Positions 11,816 through 24,254 of a DNA stretch of 64,000 nucleotides are shown piece after piece; the first letter of the stretch is position 1; the number at the start of each line of letters is the position of its first letter. The translations under genes and the position numbers were made by a program. This stretch comes from Metellina segmentata (Eukaryota; Arthropoda; Arachnida; Araneae; Tetragnathidae). The notes beneath the pieces were generated by a model. It made no database searches, was not told where the DNA came from, and saw only the letters and a list, made by a program, of their open reading frames with translations. The DNA is taken from assembly GCA_947359465.1 (NCBI GenBank), contig OX375881.1, positions 74,981,914 through 75,045,913 of the forward strand. Reading direction: 5' to 3'.

Positions 11816-12640
11816 ACTTGTTATATTTCATGCAGGAAGGATTGGTTTGCAAGCTGAAACTATACTTGTGAACCCCTCAGAGGGTTAATAAAGTTATTTT
11901 CGATGGAAGAAAACTAGATTTTAATAGGTTGTTATTAAATAAGTTATAGTTTCATCTATAATTTTCGTTAATTCCACGCCAAAGGCGTGAATCTCATTTT
12001 GGGCGATTTTTAACTAACTACATTTTTTGAGTCACCATTTAATGTTTTATGCTATGAGAAAGCCACGAAACTTGATTTTTAGTGAGGATGCCTAGTTTCA
12101 TGAGAAAACAAAACATTTTAGTCGTAACTCGATTTTTCCTGAAGCACCAAAACTTTGAACGCGTTTATGTAGAAATCTTAATTTTCAAGATTCGTGCCTT
12201 TAGTGTTGTGTTAACGATATGTACTATTTAATTTTTGAGAAAATACTTTTATCTGTATCTAAGATCAAATATGCTACAGTGCTACTTGAAAATGCAGTAA
12301 ATCCTCATTTCGTCTTTTTGAGTCGACGATTGTTACATGCAACGTGTTATTTAGTGTGAATACCTGATAATTAACAAAAAATCGAAAGCAGTATGATTCA
12401 ACCAAATGTAGAATGAGTGAGTTCTTTCTTTTGTAAGTAAAATTTTACTATCACTAAATACAAAACTTAGAGACAATATCTACCTTTTTGACTAGCATTT
12501 AGCATTTACCATGTATAAGAAACTTGATATGCCAATCTAATATGCCTAGTGTTGTTAGTATTTCTGCGGCGGGATGTGTTTTCTGCATGTATTTCCAAAA
12601 AAGGCCTGTCTTTCGATTACGATTTCAGCAGTTCGACTAT
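11816..12640. other. Unannotated intron DNA
   Basis: No recognised feature. The two overlapping plus-strand frames near 12.5 kb show no family match. Confidence 0.45.
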
Positions 12641-12644
12641 ATGG

Positions 12645-12796
12645 GTGATATTAAGCCCAAAGATCGCAATCAAATGTCACTATCTCTCTATTTCGTCGCG
12701 CGATTCCCAAAAAACTATAAAATTAATGACATTAATAATTAATTGTTGGACAAAATAGAGAGATATAACTTTTTATGGCGATTTTTGGGCTCAGTA
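12645..12796. repeat. Large imperfect palindrome (MITE-like)
   Basis: Left arm AAGCCCAAAGATCGC ... ACTATCTCTCTATTTCGTC (12650-12700) is complementary to right arm GACAAAATAGAGAGATATAA ... GCGATTTTTGGGCTC (12748-12792), with about 48 bases between. No coding content. Confidence 0.6.
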
Positions 12797-13270
12797 CCAC
12801 CGGTCTCCCAGCTGCTGTTGTAGGTTTAATTTCTTGGTTTAGTTTTATTGTTATTCTTTTTAATGTGGTTATATGGTTGTATGGTTAATAATATGGTTAT
12901 AGTTGTATGGTTAATAATATAGTTATGGATGTAGGGTTAATAATATGATAAAACACCATTCTGTGTTGTTTTGGTCAGGTTCCTCCCTGATGACGCCCTG
13001 ATCCACACACACTTTCATTTTCGAAGATATCTCAAACATATTTTTACTACTTTTTAAACTTTTCTATTTGGTTTGTATATTTATCTTCTTAAACTTCTTA
13101 AACTTAGAGTTAATTTTTTACGTAGTGGCAACACCGCGAAGCTAAAAAATAAAAGTGCAGGCGATTTTTTCAAACTGTTAACTGTACAATTATAAGTATT
13201 CTAAACGAAGCAGACGATTTTATTTTCCTAGTTTCGTGCTTGTTTAAAGAACTGTTTTTATTTGCCCTGC
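12797..13270. other. Unannotated DNA before the mariner remnant
   Basis: ATATGGTTATAGTTGTATGG repeats occur at 12870-12950; otherwise nothing recognised. Confidence 0.4.
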
Positions 13271-13274
13271 AGAA

Positions 13275-14331
13275 ATGGAGGTGAGTGATTCAAAGTTAAA
13301 AAAACGAAATGCGTTCTGCCACAAAATTTTGCTATCGTTTGGGTAAAACAGCTCCAGAAACAGTTAATGAAAGAAGCTTACAAAGACAAATGTTTTGGTG
13401 AGTCTACGATTTTTAGATGGCATGGTGATTTCAAAAATGAACGCTTGTCTGCAGAACTGACTCCTAAGCCTGGCCGACCAGAAAGTGTTGTGAATGATCG
13501 AAATGTCACACTGCGTGGGAAATCTTGCAAGAAAATCGGCGAATGACATGTGAGGAGATAGCGGCATCAACTAACATTTCCAAAACGACGATATTTCGTA
13601 TTCTACGCAACAATTTACTGCTTCGCCATGTTTGTTCCATATGGGTCCTTCATCACCTTACAAAAGAACAAATGTAAACAAGAATTCATCAATGTTGTGA
13701 GTGGAAAAAGATGCTTCAAAATGATCCGTATTTCCTAAAGACTGTAATAACATGTGATGAAACTTGAGTGCATCAGTTTGATCCCCTTACAAGTCCGCAA
13801 CAAGTGTATGGAAACACACTGATTCTCCACCTCCGAAAAAAAAATCAGACGAACCAAATCTGCTGGATAGGTTATGATGATTTTCTTTCATTACAAAGGT
13901 GTAATCTATCAGCATGCTGTGCCTCCAAAACTAGTGTGAATGGTGAATATTATATTTCAGTTTTGAAAATTTTGCGACAACACATATCGAGAAAGCGACA
14001 TGAACTGAAAGGGAATTGAACATTACATCGCGATAATACTCGCCCGTATGTCGCTACTTCTGTTCAGCAATATCTTAGTAAATGCAATATTAAAATCATG
14101 CCATATCCCCCTTACAGTCCAGATCTCGCACCATGCGATTTCTGGCTGTTTCCAAAGTTGAAGGAGAAGCTCCGTGGTAGAAATTTTAATACAGATTCTG
14201 AAGTTATTTCAGCGGTGCAGGGTTCTTTGAAGCAACTTCCAGAAAAAGTCTTCTCTGCTTGTTTTTAAAAGTGTGTTGAAAGATGGGACCGTCGTATATC
14301 ATCTGAGGGAAGGTATTTTGAAAAAGAATGA
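13275..14331 (+). pseudogene. mariner transposase remnant
   Basis: The plus strand reads, across several frameshifts and stops, as a mariner transposase of the type domesticated in vertebrate SETMAR. Visible parts are a Met start at 13275, an HTH segment CFGESTIFRWHGDFKNE, the linker KPGRPES, the end of the catalytic core PYPPYSPDLAPCDFWLF with the third catalytic Asp, and a C-terminal CVERWDRRISSEGRYFEKE. Total length near 1,050 bases is normal for the family. Multiple lesions make it inactive. No matching left inverted repeat was found; the right end is probably near 14400 (TTATGGAACGCCC). Confidence 0.8.
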
Positions 14332-14339
14332 TGTATTTT

Positions 14340-14940
14340 TTTCTGTAAATATATTTCTTGATTTTTTATGATTTTACTCTCGGCTTTTATGGAACGCCCT
14401 TTGCATACTATCATTCAAAGACAGGAACTGTTCTCCTAAATTAGTGATTAAAAGATTTAATTTCAAGATCCGTAGGTTGCATATTTTTGACATTGCTTTC
14501 CTGTAGGTTACAGATTTTGGACATTGCTGGACTGTATGATGCACAACTTTGGCATTTCCAAAGTCTAATTACTTTCGGACATTGTGTTATTGATTTTTGA
14601 ATCATTTATGGAAAGATACTAAGAATATGATAAATTGCTATTATATTGCTAAATGTACACATGTAATTTTTTTATCCTTTATATGTATACAGTATAAAGT
14701 CTAAAATTCGAATTCCACCAGACCTCGGCCATTCTAGATTTAAGATTATTTTCAATTTTTTGACAAAAAAAAACTTTAATCTACCCCTCCCTTCCCGCGC
14801 GAATTTTGCGTTTGCTATAGCAAAATAGCAGATACATAAAAGAGCAAAATAAAAAGCAAAGATATTCAACCAGAAAACGAAAGTAAAAACTAAAGTTAAT
14901 TTGCTCTTTATAAAAAAATAGTTAATTTGAGTATTTGAAT
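14340..14940. other. Unannotated AT-rich DNA
   Basis: Contains a short tandem motif (TAGGTTACAGATTTTGGACA and similar) at 14470-14580. The minus-strand frame overlapping 14672-15250 runs into the mariner inverted repeat and is not a gene. Confidence 0.4.
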
Positions 14941-14966
14941 GATATATATATATATATATATATATA

Positions 14967-16467
14967 CAGGGTGGTCCCGAATTCATGGTACAAACTTTAA
15001 TGGTAGGTACAGGACATTGTAACAATGATTTATTGTATAGGAATGTATAGTCGCAAGTGACGCGGTGAGGCGTAAACAGGGGAAATAAAAGGAAAGAGAA
15101 ATGGAGTGATCGGTTGGTATCATTGCCGGTAGAGGGCAGTAGATGTCTAGCCGCTGTTGAACATGATGCATCGCAGTAGGGAAAAGCGCCATTCACAATT
15201 GTGCTGCCGTAGACGATGGGTGACTTTACGTATGCAGAAAAAGCAGACATGCATTACATGTACGGCCGTGCAAATGGTAACGGCAGAGCTGCGTTACGAA
15301 TGTATCGCGCGGAGTATCCTGATCGACGAATGCCGGATCATAGAATTTTTCAACGGTTACATCGTCAACTTTGTGAAACAGGTGCGTTCGACGTCAACAG
15401 ACATGGCGCTGGTCGAGTAAGAGCTGTACGCACTCCAAGGCTGGAAGAAAGCATCTTGAACATTGTGGCTGATAGACCCGAGTCAAGCACAAGAACTGTT
15501 GCGCGTGACGTAGGTGTGAGTCATCAGACTGTATGCAGAGTGTTAAACGAAAATCGCTTACACCCCTTCCATTTTCAGAAAGTACAAGCATTGAATCCGG
15601 CAGATTATCCTCGCCGCGTGAACTTCTGCCTGTGGGTGATGCAGCAATGTGCGTTGCAGCCGGATTTCGTAGATTATGTGCTATTTACAGATGAAGCGAC
15701 ATTTTCACGCGAGGGTGTCTTTAATGAGCACAATTCCCATGTGTGGGCAACCGATAATCCACATGCAACGCGTCGACATGCGTTTCAACAACGTTTCAGT
15801 ATTAATGTGTGGGCTGGTATTACACGACTTTTTGATTGGCCCATTCTTACTACCCACGCGGCTCACTGGCGGAAGCTATCTTATTTTTCTGAAAGAAGTG
15901 TTACCACAACTGCTGCATGATGTTCCGATCGCCATTCGTAACCTCATGTGGTTTCAGCACGATGGGGCGCCAGCACACTTCAGCATTGATGTACGGAATT
16001 ACCTGAATGCCACGTTTGGTACTCGATGGATTGGGCGTGGTGGACCAGTCCCTTGGCCACCCCGATCTCCCGATTTATCGAGCCTCGATTACTTTTTATG
16101 GGGACATCTAAAGCATCTTGTTTATGAGACTCCAGTTGACTCAGATGAGGATCTCGTCGCTCGCTTATCTGTAGCTGCTGCAGGTGTGCGTGAAATACCA
16201 GGCATCTTTGAACGTGTACGCCAATCGCTCCACCGACGCTGTCAAGCATGTATAGATACTGGTGGACGCAATTTTGAACAATTACTGTAAACATGACACT
16301 TGTCAACAACGCTTTCAATAAAATCTTTGTTTTTCCTTTCGGCCGTTATTTCCCCTGTTTTCGCCTCACCGCGTCACTTGCGACTATACATTCCTATACA
16401 ATAAATCATTGTTACAATGTCCTGTACCTACCATTAAAGTTTGTACCATGAATTCGGGACCACCCTG
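14967..16467 (+). mobile_element. Near-complete mariner-type transposon, 122-bp TIRs
   Basis: A 1,501-bp element flanked by TA on both sides. The left end CAGGGTGGTCCCGAATTCAT is repeated inverted at the right end, and the match continues for about 122 bases (14967-15088 and 16346-16467) with very few differences. It sits in a TA microsatellite. It encloses a single transposase frame broken by one frameshift. The near-identity of the two TIRs suggests insertion was fairly recent. Confidence 0.93.
15216..16290 (+). pseudogene. DD41D-like mariner transposase, one frameshift
   Basis: An N-terminal HTH domain of the DUF4817 type (FTYAEKADMHYMYGRANGN) is followed by a second HTH (STRTVARDVGVSHQTVCRVL) and a DDE core. 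Catalytic Asp 1 is in VLFTDEATF, Asp 2 in WFQHDGAPAHF, and the third Asp in SSLDYFLWG. Counting between Asp 2 and Asp 3 gives 41 residues, so the signature is DD41D rather than the common DD34D/E. The reading frame changes near 15820-15830, after FSINVWAGI and before FLIGPF; otherwise the protein is intact to the stop at 16290. All three catalytic Asp residues survive. Confidence 0.87.
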
Positions 16468-16649
16468 TATATCATTCAAACACGCAAATTAACGAAAGAC
16501 CAAAATAAAAAGCAGGGGTATTCAACCAGAAAACAAAAGTAAAAACTAACCATGCAAGCGTGCTGAAAGCTGCAAACATTTTCAATAAATTCCTTTTGGT
16601 TTTAATTTTTTAATTTTATCTTGTTTTAGAAATTATATTACATAAATTC

Positions 16650-16778
<129 letters not shown>

Positions 16779-17653
16779 CAGTCCAGTCACATTAATGTGA
16801 CCACCACCTACTTTCGACGTCAACGTGAATCACAAAAGGCAGGTGGAAGCACATTGCAGTGGAGTGTATATAAAGGATGTCCTAGGGCATCGGAAAGCAT
16901 TTCAATCGTTGTCGTAATGCAGAAACGTAACGATTTATCCGACGTCTAAAAGGGCATGATTATTGCCTTTCGGGCCAAGGGTGGAAGCATTTCGGAAACG
17001 GCTAATTTTGTGAACTGTTCGCGTAAACTGGTAAAAATATACCGTGCATGGCAAAATGGCACTATCCAAAATCAGCGGCGTAGCACATGTGGTGCACCAC
17101 TGGCTATAGATGACAAGGCTACGGAGATGCGTTCGGGCGAATAGACGTGCAACTGTTGAGCAACTGACCGCTCAGATGAACCAAGGGGCTAACAAGAGTG
17201 TATCCTCAACAACGGTTCAGCGAACGTTGCTGTGCATGGGCCTCAGCAGCAGACGCCTGGTTAATGCACCTAAGCTGATTGCTTAGGTGCATTAAACGGC
17301 GACGAAGGCTGGAGTTTGCACGCCAGTACCGCAACTGGACGTAAACAGAGTGGCGACAGGTGTCTTTTTCCGATGAACAACGTTTTATGCTCCATCGGAC
17401 AGATGGACGTTGGCGTATACGGCGTGAAACGTCTGAAAGTAAACACCCTGCAACAATTACCGGAAGGATCCAGGCTGGAGGAGGGAGGTACTCTAGCGCA
17501 GCTGGTCATGGCACTGGAGTCGGCATGGCCCAAAATCCCAGCGAACACCTTCAGAAACCTAATTGACTGTCTTCCTGAACGTCTCGCAGCGGTCCGCTCT
17601 GCCAAAGGTGGTTATTCTGGCTTTTGACAGGTTGTCACATTAATGTGTCTGGA

Positions 17654-17656
<3 letters not shown>
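16779..17656 (+). mobile_element. Internally deleted Tc1-like transposon
   Basis: Imperfect inverted ends CAGTCCAGTCACATTAATGT / CAGTCCAGACACATTAATGT are flanked by TA within a TA microsatellite. The plus strand holds a transposase N terminus (Met at 16917, an early stop, then HTH IIAFRAKGGSISETANFVNC), a middle portion FSDEQRFMLHRTDGRWR carrying the first catalytic Asp region, and a C terminus AWPKIPANTFRNLIDCLPER. The region with the second Asp and the Glu is deleted near 17480-17500, and there are further stops. Non-autonomous; 878 bp. Confidence 0.88.

Positions 17657-17714
<58 letters not shown>
17657..17714. repeat. (TA)n microsatellite
   Basis: Uninterrupted TA repeats directly follow the Tc1 right end, so the element split one TA tract or the tract expanded from the target site. 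Confidence 0.95.
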
Positions 17715-17716
<2 letters not shown>

Positions 17717-18400
17717 AATGTCTACTAATAGGTATAAAAATATGACATCAGTCATTAGTTATAAATTGTCAATACTTTAGTTACAATTAGGGCAGTGGGT
17801 AGTTGGAATATTTTAAAATTATAATTTAGTTTTTCCAGATTTTCAAATCATGGATTATTTTAATTCTCTAGTTTTATTACTAATTTCAAAAAATTTCGGT
17901 TTTGGTTGATTTTTGTGATCTTTTTAATAATATATATTTATACGTCATACAAAAAGGAAAACAGGATTATAAAATAAAAATAACTTTATCTTTGAAAACT
18001 CCTTGGAAAGTTATAATTCCTATACAGTTAATCAGGAATAAAAAACGTTCTAAAAATCTAAGTTGGATAGTAAAAAATTTATTCAAAGGATCATTACAGC
18101 CATAAAGCAGAAAATAAAAATGAAAGAAAAATATTGTTAAAAAAAACGTAATTCTTTACACCCTTATTAAGATTGTTGCTACATCACGTCAAAAATTCAG
18201 TAACGATCGACGTCGTCGCCATTTGATATTGATCGTATACGTTACCGGACAGTTGCCTAGTAATGGTATTAATATTGTATCTGCTAAATTAACTTTATTC
18301 ATCTGATGAAAAGAGATTGTAATTAATGTTTTTTTTTTATGTTTTGGGACATTTTTTTATGTATGGGCACCTTTGTAACATAAATGAAATCGGCAAAAAA
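17715..18400. other. Unannotated AT-rich DNA
   Basis: Nothing recognised. Confidence 0.45.
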
Positions 18401-18469
18401 AATATATATGTATATATATATCCTACAATAAAGGACCGGACAGCGAGATGTGATGGTATAAAGGAAATT

Positions 18470-19251
18470 ACTCATGCTTTGATAAGAGGATGGTCCCCCA
18501 TGTACTGTAATTACACTAACAACCCTTCTGGGCATAATTTTAACAAGGTTTTGATACACAGCTATGGGTATTTGTGGTCATTCCTGCTGCAAGAATGTCT
18601 CCTGTTCAATTTACCATAAACAACATGCAAAGGTCCCAGGACATATCACTAAAAACACCCTCAAACAAGTACACCATCACCACCACCACCGAACTTGACA
18701 GTTGGAACGATGCACTCGGGTAATAGACGTTCGCCTGTTATTCGCCAAACCCAAGCACTCCCATTTAACAGGAAGAGCGTGTTGGATGAATCGTCGCTGC
18801 ATGAAACAGTTTTCCAGTGGTCCACAGTACAGTTGCGACATTGCAAACACCAAGCGAGTCTACCGGCTTTGTTGGATGGGGTGATGTTTGGTTTGTGTGC
18901 GGCAACACATCTGTGGATATTGAGGGCGTGCAGTTCTTTCCTCAAAGTATTGGGGTGCACCTTACTCCCTGCTGCCTGTTGAAACTCACTGTTGATGATT
19001 TGGATTGGTTTCTTACGGTTCTTTCGAACCTCACGCTTCAGGACACACCAATCCCGTTCTGTCAGCTTACGGGGACGACCAACGTGTGCAGTTCGTGTCC
19101 ACTTCTTCACATAGCCTTCCACTTCTTCACGACATAGCCAACAGTTGACCGTGTCTGTGATAATTCTAACGTAATTGCGCGAATAGACTTGCCTGTGACA
19201 ACCAACTATAACACCTCTTTCAAAGTCACTAAGTTCCTTTTGTTTCGACAT
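18470..19251 (-). pseudogene. Tc1-like transposase, core deleted
   Basis: The minus-strand frame from Met at 19251 starts [20 protein letters not shown] and carries paired HTH domains ([13 protein letters not shown], then [20 protein letters not shown]) up to the start of the DDE core. After a deletion around 18610-18670 it resumes with the C terminus VYQNLVKIMPRRVVSVI. Catalytic residues beyond the first Asp region are gone. The C terminus matches the fragment at 40196-40383, so both are copies of one family. Inverted ends were not resolved. Confidence 0.82.
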
Positions 19252-19390
19252 ATTGTCACAATTTCACAAAGAACTACCGATGTTACCACTTCGTGAATCG
19301 AATTTAACCTTAACTGGTCACGTGCCAGCACTGTATTTGCATATAATCCGCTGGCGACCGATCCATTATTGTAGGGTAGTGTGACGAGGA

Positions 19391-20619
19391 TAGTTTCAAA
19401 AGGTACCCGACCTGACGTATAGATGGCGGTTGTTGTTTGAAAAGAATGACTATGGTAGAAAGTGTCAACCTTATAAAGCTTAAGTTTGAAGTTTGACGAC
19501 GCTACGTTGTTTAGTATTTGTTTGGCAGTCATCAATAGTGAACGTTCTCAGTGCATTTGTAAACATGGAAAAAATTGGTCACAGTTACTTAATACAATAT
19601 TTTCATTAAAAAGACCTTAGTCCAACCAATATCAAAGCTGAGCTAGATTCTACTCTGATTCTAAATATTGGGTGTCAGAGTTTAAACGAGACCGCACGAG
19701 CTGCTAACACGAACATCGCAGTGGTCGATCAAATGAGGTGACCACGCCAGGAATGGTGAATTAAACCTACAAAATGGTTTGGGTTAAACGTCGACTGAAA
19801 GTGCGAGCTAGCAGATATGGTAGGCATATCAAAAAGTACTGTACATCGAATATTGACTGAAAATTGGGGTTATGGATGTTACTCACAATGGAACAAAAAC
19901 AGCTTCGTGTGGATGTTTCAATTGAGTATTTTGCGAACTTTCACAGCAATAAAGCCGATTCTTTGCGTTGATTCATAACCATGGATGAAACATGGGCCCT
20001 TCACTTTACAATTGAGACGAAGGAACAGTCAAAAAAATGGATTGAAAGGGGAGAATCTGCTCCAAAGAATGAAAAGACAATTCCATCTACAGGCAAGGTC
20101 TTGGCGTCAGTTATTTTGGGATGCGCGTGGGATAATTTCCATTGATTATCTTCTGAAAAGGAAAACAATCAACAGCGACTATTGTGCGAACATTGCAGCG
20201 TTTGAGTGATGAAATCAAGAAAAAACGACCGCATTTGACGAAAAAGAAAGTTTTATTTCATCAAGACAATGCACCAGTTCACACATCCGTTATCGCGATG
20301 GCCAAAATCAGTGAGTTATAGTTCGATTTATTTCCTCACGCACCCTATTCGCCAGGTTTAGCCCCCCAGAATAGTTTTTGTTTCCAGACTTGAAAAAATG
20401 GCTCGTTGGTAAAAGATTTGCCATCAATGAAGAGGTGGAGTATGCAGTTGACGGTTATTTTGAAGAGCTCGACGATTCTCATTATAAACAGGGTATCGAA
20501 GCTATTGAACATCGCTTGGAAAAGTGTATCGAACTAAAAGGAGACTATGTAGAGAAATAAAGATATTTCCCCCAAAATGTTTTGTGTTTTCTTTGTTAGG
20601 TCGGGTATTTCTAGGCCTA
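19391..20619 (+). mobile_element. Degenerate mariner element
   Basis: Left end TAGTTTCAAAAGGTACCCGA then CCTGAC is the imperfect complement of the right end GTTAGGTCGGGTATTTCTAG. The size, about 1.23 kb, is typical for mariner. Confidence 0.75.
19565..20560 (+). pseudogene. mariner transposase pseudogene
   Basis: Pieces in all three frames line up with a standard mariner transposase: MEKIGHSYL at the start, SPTNIKAELDSTL (HTH), ELADMVGISKSTVHRILTEN (second HTH), TMDETW (first catalytic Asp), FHQDNAPVHTSVIAMAK (second Asp), then SPGLAPQNSF where SPDLAPSDY is expected, so the third catalytic Asp is lost. The last 60 codons (LKKWLVGKRFAINEEVEYAV to GDYVEK) are intact. Several stops and frameshifts; inactive. 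Confidence 0.88.
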
Positions 20620-20624
20620 CTTCC

Positions 20625-21600
20625 ACTACCTTCATATATGATGTGCGCAGGTCTGTGTTAAGATTTATTTCAAACAATTTCAATTAAAATATTACTTAAT
20701 AGAAATTTAACCAAGGTACAAGAAAACGTTACTAAAATTATTCAGTTATAATATTACCTTTCAAATACCAGAGAGTCGATGTCCATTTCCAGGACATAAA
20801 AACATTTATCTTTGAGTTATTGTGAATCAATTTCTCCTTCCAGTAGTCTCATTTGGATCACTGGAACGTTTTAATGAGGAAACATTATTTTTGTGTTGCA
20901 ACCAATACCATTGAGACTGTTTTTATGAAATAGTATTGAGAAACAAAAAAAAAAGTGAAATTAATCGTTACAGAAACGACCATTGCTCACTACTAATGGT
21001 TTTCTTATGTTCCCTCCAGATGTAAATGAATATTTATATCTAAAGTAACAAAAGTATTATGTGAAAAGTACATCTTTGTATCGAACCATGTTTATAGTAC
21101 AGATGAAACGTTTTATGTTCATCCCAAAAACCTTTTTACGACACATCAAAGCAATGGCGAATTATTTTTTCTGTCCATTTGCATTAGCCTATTCTTTTAC
21201 AATTCAGGTTTACTTAAGAACTTAAACTTTTACTTTATAAACACTTAAAGTTTGTCTGAATCGACAAAAAACTTTGAGTTCAAATGAATTTTAAGAATTG
21301 TTTTTAATAGATGAAGTTTTGGAATTCCAAACTATGCACTTATAGTAAGTATTTGAATACCTTTTTACACGATTGTACATGTTTGATTGCAATAAATTGT
21401 AAGAATTTTAGAAATATATAAGTGTTCAAAATGCAAATTTTAAATGAAGCTCACTGAAGAAATTATTTAATCCAAACTCCTCCACTTGAAACGATGTCTA
21501 CGGGTAGTCATGTCGGTTTTACACTCGAACATCCAATCCAAAATTGGAAAACTACTTCACAACTCAACGTAATTATAATTCGGTTTTTCATTACGTATAT
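20625..21600. other. Unannotated intron DNA
   Basis: No recognised element or exon. Confidence 0.45.
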
Positions 21601-21603
21601 ATA

Positions 21604-23005
21604 CACTATAACAAAAAAAAATGACGCACCAAGGAGGAGCTGTCCGATAACGATAAAAAATGGTGGATGTGAAGAACATACACAGGGAAACAAACGATTA
21701 AAATTTCAGAACAATTGAATGATTTATTTTAGAGTTTGAGCGTTACAAAGGAAGGAAGTCAATAAGGCGTTGGTCTAACTTTGGCCTGGATGCAATCTGT
21801 CACCCGGCGTGGCATAGACCAAAAAAGTTCCCGGATGGTGTCCTGCGGAATTTCTTGCCATATTGCTTCCAAATGTCGGGCTAAATGGTCAACATTCCGG
21901 GATGATTGCAATTGCCTTCCCATAACGTCCAAAATTTGCTCTATGGGAGAGAGATCAGGAGATCTATCTGGCCAAGGAAGTGTTGGGAAAGCTTGAAGAC
22001 AATCCATAGGAACACACGTGTCGTGTGCTACCGGGCATTATCTTGTTCAAAAGTAACTCCGAAGTGTCGCAAACGGAACGGTAATATAGCCGGTCTTAGA
22101 ATGTCGTCTAGGTACCGCTGTGCTGTTGAGTGTGCCAGAAATGACAACCAAAGGGGTCCGGCTATCAAAGGAGATGGTACCTCAGACCATAACGTCCTGT
22201 TGTGGGCATCTGTGGTATGTGATAATAAAGGCAAGATCCTCACGCTGCCCTGAACGTCTCCAGACGTATTTGCGGTTCTACTCCGGACACAGTTGGAAAC
22301 GGGACTCGTCTCTAAAGACTTTACGTTCACAGTCAGCGTCGTTCCAAATTGATCGAACGCGGAACCACTTTTATCGGACTTGACGGTGTGACAGACTTGA
22401 GAGGTAAGCGGCGTGACAGTCGACGCGAGCGTAAATTCCGCTCTCTCAGTCATCTGTAAAGGGTCATGTTACACACATGTGTGAGGGTCACTCGTTGGAT
22501 AGTTGCTAACGAAGTATCCGGTGCTGTGACATCCGGCAATCGCTCTGTCTTCCCGTTCTGTTGTGGCCCTAGGTCGACCGCTGCTATTCTGACGCTGAAA
22601 AGGTCCATTCTTGACCCACTCTTTCCAGAATCGTCTAATCACCGCATTGCTTCGACCCACATGTCGAACGATTCTATGTTTCTATCAATCAGCCTCCTTC
22701 ATTCCGATAGCCCTACCTCTTTCAAACTATGACATAGTTTGAAATGAGCACGGATAATTTCGGAGAGGCATTGCTACAGTCGAATTAAGATATTCGCAGT
22801 CAAAAGGCTACATAAATTTTGACCAGATTGAGAATCGCTCCTTATATACACTTGATGAAACTGGAGTTCTGATGCCCTGGAGCTCCCACTATTCATTGGA
22901 CACCAAATCTTAACCATTTACATGTTCGATAAAAAATATCTTTGCAAACGAAATTTTATTACAATTGGACAACTCCTTCTCGATTCGTCGATTTTTTTTG
23001 TTATA
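21604..23005 (-). mobile_element. Tc1-like transposon with about 60-bp TIRs
   Basis: Left end TATAACAAAAAAAAATGACG followed by CACCAAGGAGGAGCTGTCC pairs with right end TTTTTTTTGTTATA preceded by GGACAACTCCTTCTCGATTC. Element length about 1.4 kb. The right tip abuts the CTAG end of a Helitron-like sequence, so the last bases are uncertain. Confidence 0.8.
21759..22735 (-). pseudogene. Tc1-like transposase pseudogene
   Basis: On the minus strand: an HTH and linker region (SNAVIRRFWKEWVKNG, SSGRPRATTEREDRAI) at 22469-22660; then a broken core with NRTLWSEVPSPLIAGPLW and FEQDNAR, where the second catalytic Asp is visible; then DRSPDLSPIEQILDVMG with the catalytic Glu (DD34E-type context); and a C terminus RELFWSMPRRVTDCIQAK. 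The parts lie in different frames, so at least two frameshifts separate them. Confidence 0.85.
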
Positions 23006-24055
23006 CTAGGGGGCTCCGCCCCTGCTCGCCAACCCCCGGGGATTGTTTCGCAAATCAACACTCCTTTCGCAAGTGATTTCCATATTTTTCTTTAACACTT
23101 AATGTACCCTAAAATAATAACCAAATCAGTAAAACAGTTTTTCATCTTGTTCCCTGTACAATTTTGAATAAACCACGTTAATCTCGAAATTTTATGATCT
23201 CTACTTTCTCGGTAAACCGTCTGAGGATTGAGCTAAAAAGAGAGCCCACTCCAACACTCCTATCGCAGAGTCCTCCTGCAACAGTGAAACCTCCGCCTCC
23301 TGCTCGCCTCCGTTCCTTCATGACGTCACAGCGAGCTGGCCTTGGTTTCATCGAAGGCGTTTGACGTTCCATTGCACATTTACGCGAGGAACAATTTCTA
23401 CACCATCGCTAAATTATATCTTTTATCGCATCGAATTTATTTATGAACCAATTAAAAAAATATAACATACAAAAGAGTTCATTCTAAGCTTTCATGTTTT
23501 TTTTTTTTTTAAATTTAAAACAACGTATAGATATGACAGTTTAAGTTTTGTATAGGAAATTACGATCCAAACGTACCGAAATTTGTATCAACAACTCTTG
23601 ATTGCATCGAATTAATTTTTTAACCAATTTAAATATAATTGTACCTTAAGAAAGAGTACATTCTAAGGTTTCCCGCTCTGTTTTAAATTTAAAAAATAAT
23701 AGTAATAAGATATAGATATGTCAGTTTTAACAAAAAAATAACGAAAATGTCCCGATTTTTCCCGAATTTCAAAAAACTATTCTCAGGAATCAAATTAAAA
23801 TTTCTAGAAAAACTCGATGAGCTGCAAAAATTCACGTTTAGAGTTTCTCAAAAAAAATCACAGCTGAAGACTAGAAATTTGTACGTCTTTTGCTCACTCG
23901 AGGTAAAAATTTCGCTTGTTCTGCTTTGACACTAAATAACTTAATAAACCCTAAACTAATAGCCGCCTCGGAAAAAAAAAATCTCTGTTCAATTTTGAAC
24001 AAACCATGTTAATTTCGTAATTTCCTGTTACGTGCTTTCTCTGGAAACATATATA
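23006..24055 (-). mobile_element. Helitron-like or internally repeated unknown element
   Basis: The left boundary CTAGGGGGCTCCGCCCCTGC is the inverted form of the hairpin-plus-CTAG terminus seen at 1919, 46671 and 47322 (stem GGGGC/GCCCC). The interior differs and is made of two diverged copies: 23085-23215 resembles 23925-24045, and 23426-23510 resembles 23601-23690. A GC-richer block (23240-23350) with TGACGTCA lies between. No coding content recognised. The 5' limit is a guess. Confidence 0.45.
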
Positions 24056-24254
24056 TACAGGGTGTTTTGTAACTCATGGTAAAAATGTAAGTGGTGATAG
24101 AAAATTCTAAACAAACAATTTTCACTATACAATGCATCGAGAGCAAGCGGTGGACCGCTAGGAGGTATCCGCCGTTACTGTCACATGAAAGAACGAAACG
24201 TCAAACGGATAGAGGATGTACTAAATAATTTTATTGACAGCGTGTGTGGCAAAA

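Noticed and set aside
14672..15250. 192-codon minus-strand frame
   Set aside because: Runs through a TA microsatellite and the mariner TIR; contains YIYIYIYI and no domain.
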